NCBI GenBank assembly: GCA_021777365.1
Contig: JAJYDP010000146.1
Location: forward strand, 1-9,650
DNA from: Chloroflexota bacterium
GTDB lineage: Bacteria; Chloroflexota; Limnocylindria; Limnocylindrales; CSP1-4
Direction: 5' to 3'
DNA length: 9,650 nt
Part shown: positions 4,231-9,650 of the stretch, piece by piece
How positions within the stretch are numbered: position 1 is the first letter of the stretch
Layout of the letters: every line of letters begins with the position of its first letter
The notes under the pieces: model-generated
What the model was told of the DNA's origin: nothing
Database searches by the model: none
Seen by the model: only the letters and a program-made list of their open reading frames with translations
Program-made: the position numbers and the translations under genes

Positions 4231-7149
4231 TCAACGGCCGCGCGGAAGGTCCGGCCGGAGGCGAGTCGTGGGGGGAGAGGGCGGAGGTTGGTCCGCGGGG
4301 GCCGCTTCGGGCCGGCCGAGCAGAAACCCCTGTGCCAGCCTCACGCCGGCCTTTCGCAGGAAGCCGAGCTCGCCCGGGGTCTCGACTCCCTCGGCGATCA
4401 GGCGGCAGCCGACCTGCCGAGCGAAGTTGAGCATCCCGATCACCAGGGCCTGGCGGCCGGGATCGGCATCGATGTCCGCGATGAGCGAGCGATCCAGCTT
4501 CACGAACTGCGGGCGAAGCTCGACCACGTGGTGGAGGCTCGCGAAGCCCGCGCCGGCGTCGTCGACCGCGAGCATGCGCCGCGGTCCGAAGCGCGCGACG
4601 GCGCCGCGCACCTGTGCGTAGTCGTCGATCACCGCGTGCTCCGTGATCTCGACGACCAGGTACCGGTGCGGGCCGCTGGATTCCGGGATCCGGCGCTCGC
4701 GCGCGAACTCGGGGGAGACGTTGATGTTGAGGAAGGCCGACCTGGGCAGTCGTTCGGCCTCGGTCAGGGCCCGGCGGAGCGTCGCCTCCTCGAGGTCGAG
4801 GCCCATGCCCGCTGCCGCGGCCTCGGCGAAGCGAGTGTCCGGACGGGCACCGTTGTCGAACCGGGTCAGCGCCTCGTAGCCCACGACGGTGCCCCGGACG
4901 TGATCGACGATCGGCTGGAACACCGGGTGGAACGCGCCCTGCGCGATGACGCGCCGGATGGACGACCGGACCCGCGACAGCTCGGTGCGCTCGGCGACCG
5001 CCGGACCGAGGACGGCGCCGGCGACCTCGGCGAACTCCGCCAGGCTCGGCAGGTAGGTCGTCAGTCGGGCGACGGCGTCATCGGCCGCGGACGTGACGGC
5101 CAGCAGCCCGATCAGCTCGCCCGCGGCGTGGACCGGCGCGTACGCGGTGCCGCGGACGCCATGGTCGCGGAAGGCGCCGTTGTATGGATGCCACGGCCGA
5201 TCGGTCCAGGCTTCCACCCAGGGACCCGCGGCGGCGCGCTCCCGCAGGACGCCCGTGCGCCGGCGCGGCAGCGTCCGCCTCCCGGGCGAGTCGCCCTCGG
5301 CCATGACCATCGCGAGTGAGGTCGCGCGCCCGTTCAGCCCGAACAGCAGCAGGTCCGCGCTGACGGTGTCGGCGAGCGTGACGACCTGCGTGCAGATTCC
5401 CTCTGCGGTCTCCTCGGGCGACGACTGCACCGGCAGCCGGCGGAGCGTGTCGGCGATCAGCGCGCGCTCCCGCTGCAGTCGGGCCTCCCGCGTCTCCAGT
5501 TCCCGCTCCCTGGTCACGTCGTGGTGCACGGCCACGTAGTGGCTGATGGCACCTTCGTCGTCGCGGATCGGCGAGATCGATTCGGTGTCGAGGAAGTAGG
5601 CGCCGTTCCTGGCGCGGTTGACGAACTCCGCGACCCACGGCTGGCCGGCCACGAGCGTCGCCCACATGGCCCGGTAGAAGGCCTCGGACTGGTGCCCGCT
5701 CTTCAGGATGCGGGGGTTCTGGCCGAGCACCTCGTCCCGCGTGTAGCCCGTCATCTGCTCGAAGGCGGGGTTGACGTACTCGATCCGGCCATCGGCGCGG
5801 GTGATGACGATGGCGTCGTGGGACTGCTCGACTGCGGCAGCCAGCCGGGTCGCCTGGGCTTCGGCCGCGATCCGCTCGGTGATGTCGAGGCTGACGATGC
5901 CGATGAAGCCCGGCGTGCCCGGGATCGCGAACCGCTCGATGCGCCACCAGCGCGGCCCGTCGGGGCCGTCGATGCGCTGTTCGACCTCGACCGGCCGGCC
6001 GGTGCGCCGGACCTCGGCGTCCGCGGCGGCGAACGGCGCTGAGCGCCCGGGGGAGAGCAGCTCCGCGTCGGAGCGGCCGCGCCAGTCGATGGACCCGAAC
6101 CCGTTCGACGCGGCGGCTCGGTCGTTCATCCAGACGTAGCGGCCGGTCCCGTCCTTGATCATCGCGGCGAGCCCCGGGAACTGCATGAACGCGCGGAAGC
6201 GATCCTCCCGGCGCAGCAGCTCGCCGAGCGTCGCCCCCAGGCGCGCCACCACGAGGAGCGACATGATGGTCGAGACGGACAGCGTGATGGCGAGGTCCGG
6301 AGAACGACCGAGCGCGTGCGCGGCCCCGGCGGTCAACGGGGGCAGCAGGACCGCCGTGCCGAGCAGGACGACGCGCCAGAGCCGCCTGGGATCCTGCGCC
6401 TCCGGGGGCGGCTGCAGCGACGCCATGGACGGATGGAGTGCGGCGAGGGCGAGGGCGACGTAGCCGAGGATCCAGCCCGCGTCGCCCGGCGTGCCCGCCA
6501 TGTAGGTGCCGCCGATGACGCTTGCCCCGTAGTGGGAATCCGAGACCAGGAAGAGGACGAAGCCCGCCACCAGCAGCCAGGCGCTCGGTGCGCGGCGATG
6601 GTGGAGCGCGAGGGGCACGAGGCCGGTGACGATCGCGATGTCGAACGCCGGGTACAGCCCGGAGACCCACAGCAGGCCGGTCCCGGTCCGCGAGCCCGCG
6701 CCGAGCGAGACGGACCAGAGGACGAACCCGTACCCGAGCCCGGCGATGACGGTGTCGAGGATGCGCCCCACGCTGAAGGTTCCCGGGCGCTGGACCAGCC
6801 CGAGCAGCGCGATGCCGAAGCACAGGTACCCCAGCAGGTACGCGATGTCGGCATAGGAGGGAAACCGCCGGGTCTGGAGGACCCAGCCCCACGTCGCGTC
6901 TCCGATCGCCCACAGGGCGAGCCCGGCGCACAGCCACAGCCAGGGGGCACGCGGGACGGGCCCGTAGCGCGACACGCCGAACCCCACGGCGACCGTGGCC
7001 CCGACGGAGAAGAACGCGAACAGGTGGACGGAGACGGCCGGGTCGCCGAGCGTGAGATAGCGGACGGTGCCGGCCACGCCGAGCAGCAGCGCCGCCAGGA
7101 CCGGGAGCGTGGGGGCGGCCGTGGCAATCCGGGCGGTGCGCGTGGCCAT
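4231..7149 (-). CDS. membrane PAS-PAS-GAF-EAL protein, predicted cyclic-di-GMP phosphodiesterase
   Basis: This 972-residue protein has an N-terminal membrane sensor of about nine or ten helices (15-305). It carries the stretch RRFPSYADIAYLLGYLC (94-110), which resembles the PSxADxxYL signature of membrane domains in many actinobacterial and Chloroflexota GGDEF/EAL proteins. Then come PAS1 (about 315-428), PAS2 (about 432-548, with GYTRDEVLGQNPRILKSG and a PAC-like end VAVHHDVTRE), a GAF domain (about 560-718) and an EAL domain (about 735-948). There is no GGDEF. The EAL catalytic set is intact: Glu759/Arg763 in EALTR, Asn810, Glu834, Asp863-Asp864, Lys884, Glu920, Glu923 and Gln940, so hydrolysis of c-di-GMP to pGpG is expected. 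Loop 6 reads DDAGAG instead of DDFGTG. The PAS2 segment has Pro where LOV domains have the flavin-reactive Cys, so it is not a LOV sensor. The ATG at 7149 has GAGG 10 nt upstream and begins directly before the first helix; the frame is open further upstream but shows no better start. It diverges from the diguanylate cyclase gene. Confidence 0.92.
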   Translation of the reverse strand: MATRTARIATAAPTLPVLAALLLGVAGTVRYLTLGDPAVSVHLFAFFSVGATVAVGFGVSRYGPVPRAPWLWLCAGLALWAIGDATWGWVLQTRRFPSYADIAYLLGYLCFGIALLGLVQRPGTFSVGRILDTVIAGLGYGFVLWSVSLGAGSRTGTGLLWVSGLYPAFDIAIVTGLVPLALHHRRAPSAWLLVAGFVLFLVSDSHYGASVIGGTYMAGTPGDAGWILGYVALALAALHPSMASLQPPPEAQDPRRLWRVVLLGTAVLLPPLTAGAAHALGRSPDLAITLSVSTIMSLLVVARLGATLGELLRREDRFRAFMQFPGLAAMIKDGTGRYVWMNDRAAASNGFGSIDWRGRSDAELLSPGRSAPFAAADAEVRRTGRPVEVEQRIDGPDGPRWWRIERFAIPGTPGFIGIVSLDITERIAAEAQATRLAAAVEQSHDAIVITRADGRIEYVNPAFEQMTGYTRDEVLGQNPRILKSGHQSEAFYRAMWATLVAGQPWVAEFVNRARNGAYFLDTESISPIRDDEGAISHYVAVHHDVTRERELETREARLQRERALIADTLRRLPVQSSPEETAEGICTQVVTLADTVSADLLLFGLNGRATSLAMVMAEGDSPGRRTLPRRRTGVLRERAAAGPWVEAWTDRPWHPYNGAFRDHGVRGTAYAPVHAAGELIGLLAVTSAADDAVARLTTYLPSLAEFAEVAGAVLGPAVAERTELSRVRSSIRRVIAQGAFHPVFQPIVDHVRGTVVGYEALTRFDNGARPDTRFAEAAAAGMGLDLEEATLRRALTEAERLPRSAFLNINVSPEFARERRIPESSGPHRYLVVEITEHAVIDDYAQVRGAVARFGPRRMLAVDDAGAGFASLHHVVELRPQFVKLDRSLIADIDADPGRQALVIGMLNFARQVGCRLIAEGVETPGELGFLRKAGVRLAQGFLLGRPEAAPADQPPPSPPTTRLRPDLPRGR

Positions 7150-7543
7150 GGTTGTGCTGCCTCGATGGGCCGGCCCCCGATCATCCCACGCACCGGCGCG
7201 GCGCGGCCTACCCGAACGGACTACCCGGGAGCACGGTGATCGAGCAGGGACGTCACCGCAAGGGGATCCGAGCCTCCGCCGACCGGGCACGATCCCGCCG
7301 GCGGCTCACGGTCGGCGATGGTGCAGTCTGGTACCACCGGCGCCCTCGCGTGGGCCTGTTGCGCGGGCTGACTCCGGGGTGCGCCCGTGGGATCGTCTGC
7401 GTGGTGTTTCTCGAGCCGCAGGGGGTCCCCATGCCGCGCGTCACGCGCCCGCCGTGGAGCGGCCGCATCGAATGGTCGACGGCGTCGGGGCGTGCGGACG
7501 CGGCGTCCGTCGCGTCGTGCCTGCAGCAGGGCGGTGACGGCCG
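7150..7543. other. 394-bp divergent intergenic region
   Basis: This gap separates the divergent phosphodiesterase and diguanylate cyclase genes and must hold both promoters. It contains a hairpin (7277-7317) and a small ORF (7431-7550). Open frames crossing it on both strands are Arg/Gly/Pro-rich and have no recognisable domain. I find no clear -35/-10 pair and no recognised riboswitch consensus. Confidence 0.5.
7277..7317 (+). other. hairpin in the leader of the diguanylate cyclase gene
   Basis: CGCCGACCG (7277-7285) and CGGTCGGCG (7309-7317) are perfect 9-bp complementary arms around a 23-nt loop that itself holds the self-complementary CCGCCGGCGG (7295-7304). No T tract follows at the 3' side, so it is not a simple intrinsic terminator. 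It could structure the 5' leader of the cyclase mRNA, or be a chance effect of high GC. Confidence 0.35.
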
Positions 7544-7550
7544 ATGGTGA
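7431..7550 (+). CDS. 39-codon upstream ORF overlapping the diguanylate cyclase start
   Basis: An ATG at 7431 has AGGGGG 5 nt upstream (7420-7425) and opens a 39-residue frame (begins MPRVTRPPWSGRIEW, ends LQQGGDGRW) whose TGA at 7548-7550 lies 1 nt inside the ATGGTGA of the cyclase gene, an overlap of 7 nt. The site upstream of this ATG looks better than the weak GGGCGG before the cyclase ATG at 7544, so ribosomes finishing the small ORF may restart on the cyclase. The product has no membrane helix and no known domain. It could be a regulatory leader or a chance frame. Confidence 0.35.
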   Translation: MPRVTRPPWSGRIEWSTASGRADAASVASCLQQGGDGRW

Positions 7551-8884
7551 GGAACCGTCCCCTGCTCGTCCACACGCGTCGCGTCTCGACCGCGCTCGGC
7601 TGGTGGACGGCCCTCTCCATCGTGACCGGCGCGGCCGTCCTCGCGTGGGCGACGCTCCGGCTCCCGATCACGTCCGCCATCGCCATCGATCCCGGTGCCT
7701 CGACCGTCATGTCGACACAGGCCGGCCTGCTGTTCTGGATCGTCCTCGGCCTCGGCGGGTCGCTCCGTCCGGCCTCGCTCGAGGGACACGCGGTCCTCAC
7801 GATGCACCTGCCGTTCATCGTCGCCGCCATGCTGCTCGGCGGCCCCGTGGCGGGGGGCTGGGTCGCGTTCGTGTCGACGATCGAGCTGCGCGAGCTGCGC
7901 GAGGTTCCCTGGTACGGGACGCTCACGAACCACGCCGTGCACGCCACGGCGGCCGTCCTCGGCGGGCTCGCCGCCGTCGCCACGAGAGACGTCGCGGCCG
8001 GCATCGCGGCTCCGCAGGCGGCTGCGCTCGCCGCGGCGCTTGTCGGTGCGCTCGTCGTGGCGGCCCTGACGATCGGGCACGCTGCGGTCACGGTCGCGCT
8101 CCGGGAGGGGCTGGGCGTACGGGAGGCGCTCGCCCTCTTCGGCAGCGCCTGGCAGCGGACGATGGTGGCCGAGATCGTGCTCGCCTGGCTGCTCGCGTTC
8201 GTCTACGCCGCGATCGGCTGGTGGGCGGCCCTGACCTGCGCCGTGCTGGGCGTGTTCGTGTGGGAGGCGCACGAGGGACGGGAACGGGCGATCCACGACG
8301 AGATGACCGGGCTCCTGAACCGGCAGGGCGCGCTGGCCGAGCTGCGGAGCGCGGTGGCGCGGGCGCGACGATCCGGCGCGGCGAGCCTCCTCGTGGCGCT
8401 CGACCTCGACGGCTTCAAGGCGGTCAACGACACGTATGGCCACGACACGGGCGACGAGGTGCTGCAGGTCGTGGGGGAGCGGCTGCGCGCGGCGCTGCGA
8501 ATCGGGGACGCGGCGGCGAGGATCGGCGGCGACGAGTTCGCGCTCGTCCTGCCCGGGGTCCCCGACGAGGCCGCCGCATTCGGACTCGCGGAGCGGCTCC
8601 TCTCCATCCTCGGCGAGCGCGTCGCCGTCGGCGGGCACGACGTCGCGATGAGCGCGTCGCTTGGCCTCGTCCTCGTCGACAGGGACGCGACGGGATCGCT
8701 GCGCGACCTGCTCTCCGGCGCAGATCGGGCGATGTACGAGGCGAAGCGTGCCGGCGGTGGGATCCGGATCGCGACTGCAGGGGGCGTGGGCGGCCCGGGC
8801 TCGCCGGCCCGGCGCTCCCGATCCGACGCGGGCGGGCTGCCACCGCCGGGACCGGCGCAGGCGACGCCGGGCCGTCCCGACTGA
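7544..8884 (+). CDS. membrane-anchored diguanylate cyclase (GGDEF) with intact inhibitory site
   Basis: This 446-residue protein should make c-di-GMP from two GTP. About six hydrophobic helices (roughly 19-40, 61-73, 86-110, 131-147, 157-185, 208-240) form the membrane sensor, of a type I cannot name. A GGDEF domain follows (about 245-405) with DEMTGLLNRQGAL (252-264), DLDGFKAVNDTYGHDTGDE (287-305), the active site GGDEF at 328-332 and ADRAMYEAKRAGG (393-405). RIGD at 319-322 stands exactly five residues before GGDEF and is a full RxxD I-site, so product inhibition is expected. No EAL, PAS or response-receiver domain is attached. A Gly/Pro/Arg-rich tail (about 411-446) after the domain looks disordered. 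The ATG chosen overlaps the upstream 39-codon ORF; it gives a short basic segment before the first helix. Its neighbours on both sides are opposing EAL phosphodiesterases. Confidence 0.93.
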   Translation: MVRNRPLLVHTRRVSTALGWWTALSIVTGAAVLAWATLRLPITSAIAIDPGASTVMSTQAGLLFWIVLGLGGSLRPASLEGHAVLTMHLPFIVAAMLLGGPVAGGWVAFVSTIELRELREVPWYGTLTNHAVHATAAVLGGLAAVATRDVAAGIAAPQAAALAAALVGALVVAALTIGHAAVTVALREGLGVREALALFGSAWQRTMVAEIVLAWLLAFVYAAIGWWAALTCAVLGVFVWEAHEGRERAIHDEMTGLLNRQGALAELRSAVARARRSGAASLLVALDLDGFKAVNDTYGHDTGDEVLQVVGERLRAALRIGDAAARIGGDEFALVLPGVPDEAAAFGLAERLLSILGERVAVGGHDVAMSASLGLVLVDRDATGSLRDLLSGADRAMYEAKRAGGGIRIATAGGVGGPGSPARRSRSDAGGLPPPGPAQATPGRPD

Positions 8885-8987
8885 CCGAGCGGGTGGCACT
8901 CGAGGCTCGCGACCCGGCGGCGCGGCCGCGGCGCACGGGTGCTCGCGCTACCGCCCCGGCGTCGCGCGCGCGGCACGATTGGAGCGG
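8885..8987. other. convergent intergenic gap, no clear terminator
   Basis: This 103-bp gap separates the convergent cyclase and second EAL genes. It contains the GC-only self-complementary CGCGGCCGCG at 8921-8930 but no hairpin followed by a T tract on either strand, so an intrinsic terminator is not supported; termination may be Rho-dependent. Confidence 0.4.
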
Positions 8988-9650
8988 CTATCCGGCGCGC
9001 GGCGTTTCCGGCGTGGACGCGGCGGCAGGCGCGGCGTGCTGGTCGGCGGGGTGTGCCCAGGCCGCGACCGGAGCGGCCCGTCCGAACCAGTAGCCCTGGG
9101 CGAAATCGACCCCGAGCGTCGCGAGGCTCCCCGCCTCGGCCTCCGTCTCCACGCCCTCGGCGACGAGGCGGCACCCGGCCGTGCGCGCGAAATGTTGCAT
9201 GGCGGTCACCATCGCCTGCCGTCCCAGGTCGGCATTCACCCCGCGGATCAACCCGAGGTCGAGCTTCACGAAGTCCGGTCGAAGCTCGACGATGTGGCCG
9301 AAGTTCGCGATGCCCGCCCCCGCGTCGTCGACCGCCGTCCGCACCTCGTCGCCGAGCCGCCCGATGGCCTCTCGCAGGGCGTGGTAGTCGCTCACCGCTT
9401 CGTGCTCGGTGATCTCCGCGACGATCGGCCGGTCGGCCTGCGCCAGCCGTTCGCGGATCGGATCCGGGTCGGCAAGCAGGCGCGGAGAGAGGTTCACGTC
9501 GAGCCAGCGGCCGGCCGGCAGGCCCCGGGCCGCCTCGAGCGCGGCCACCAGCGTCGCGAGCTCCAGCTCGGCGCCGAGGTCGACGATCCATGCGTCGGCG
9601 AACCGGTGATGGGGTGGCGTGCCGTCGGCGAACCGGGTCAGCGCCTCGTA
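8988..9650 (-). CDS. EAL-domain cyclic-di-GMP phosphodiesterase, C-terminal part (enters from right edge)
   Basis: This is the last 220 residues of a larger protein; the window edge falls exactly at YEALTRF, so everything N-terminal of the EAL domain is missing. The catalytic set is complete in the visible part: Glu2 and Arg6 of EALTR, Asn53 (DVNLSP), Glu79 (AEITEHEA), Asp108-Asp109 (AVDDAGAG), Lys129 (FVKLD), Glu165 and Glu168 (AEGVE) and Gln185 (AQGYWFGR). It should hydrolyse c-di-GMP. The domain is clearly paralogous to the EAL domain encoded at 4231-7149, sharing EALTRF, the DDAGAG loop, VELRP-FVKLD and CRL-AEGVET. An Ala/Pro-rich, probably disordered tail (about 192-220) precedes the TAG stop. 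It converges with the diguanylate cyclase gene. A GTG start inside the EAL domain (9548) would remove the EAL motif and is not a real start. Confidence 0.93.
   Translation of the reverse strand, partial: YEALTRFADGTPPHHRFADAWIVDLGAELELATLVAALEAARGLPAGRWLDVNLSPRLLADPDPIRERLAQADRPIVAEITEHEAVSDYHALREAIGRLGDEVRTAVDDAGAGIANFGHIVELRPDFVKLDLGLIRGVNADLGRQAMVTAMQHFARTAGCRLVAEGVETEAEAGSLATLGVDFAQGYWFGRAAPVAAWAHPADQHAAPAAASTPETPRAG

Noticed and set aside
2505..4430. 641-codon plus-strand open frame opposite the two-component genes
   Set aside because: It runs antisense across two genes with full kinase and regulator motifs, has an Arg/Gln/His-rich composition and no domain.
5662..5853. LOV photoreceptor in PAS2 of the phosphodiesterase
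   Set aside because: The segment reads GQNPRILKSG, with Pro where LOV domains need the photoactive Cys (NCRFLQ).
5078..6937. 619-codon minus-strand frame overlapping the phosphodiesterase in another frame
   Set aside because: It is an Arg/Pro-rich shadow of the PAS-GAF-EAL gene, whose own frame carries all conserved motifs.
7250..7430. Cyclic-di-GMP riboswitch before the diguanylate cyclase
   Set aside because: The GEMM consensus segments (the CACGCACAGGGCAAACC core and the GACGCAAAGC part) are not present; only loose resemblance near GTCACCGCAAGG and GAGCCTCCG.
8911..8935. Intrinsic terminator in the convergent gap
   Set aside because: The GC palindrome has no loop of suitable size and no following T tract on either strand.
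7253..9093. Long frames on both strands overlapping the cyclase (7253-8899 minus, 7387-9093 plus)
   Set aside because: Neither has a domain, and they cross the well-supported cyclase and gene boundaries; composition is that of GC-rich shadows.

Overview
The window is very GC-rich, with densely packed genes, GTG starts and 1-4 nt gene overlaps. Together with actinobacterial-style EAL loops (DDAGAG in place of DDFGTG) and a membrane-sensor/PAS/GAF/EAL architecture, this suggests a high-GC bacterium of the Actinomycetota or Chloroflexota (Limnocylindria-like) type. No rRNA, tRNA or universal marker gene is present, so the assignment is tentative. I see no IS element, tRNA, CRISPR array or phage gene; this is ordinary-looking chromosomal sequence made of two signalling or redox modules.

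Left half (1-4199, all minus strand). A two-component system (response regulator 4199-3528, histidine kinase 3524-2190) is followed after a 132-nt gap by a tightly coupled four-gene operon. The operon encodes a 115-residue membrane-anchored Pro-rich protein (2057-1710), a 123-residue protein of the same layout (1710-1339), a signal-peptide-less ApbE-family FAD:protein FMN transferase (1342-356) and the N-terminal part of a ferric-reductase-like transmembrane protein that runs off the left edge (354-1). Consecutive genes overlap by 1 or 4 nt or are 1 nt apart. The gap before the operon holds a perfect 8-bp inverted repeat (2139-2158) upstream of a TANNNT -10-like hexamer, a plausible operator for the neighbouring response regulator. 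The set looks like a membrane flavin/heme electron-transfer module. The FMN-carrying acceptor is not in the window and may lie beyond position 1.

Right half (4231-9650). This is a cyclic-di-GMP turnover cluster: a 972-residue membrane PAS-PAS-GAF-EAL phosphodiesterase (minus), a 446-residue six-helix membrane diguanylate cyclase with intact GGDEF and inhibitory RxxD site (plus), and the C-terminal EAL domain of a second phosphodiesterase entering from the right edge (minus). The phosphodiesterase and cyclase are divergent across a 394-bp region that holds a strong hairpin and a 39-codon upstream ORF overlapping the cyclase start. The first phosphodiesterase ends only 31 nt before the response regulator, so c-di-GMP breakdown and the two-component system may share a transcript.

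The less familiar part is the pair of small anchored Pro/Val-rich proteins coupled to ApbE and the ferric-reductase-like protein. I do not recognise a described function for them.
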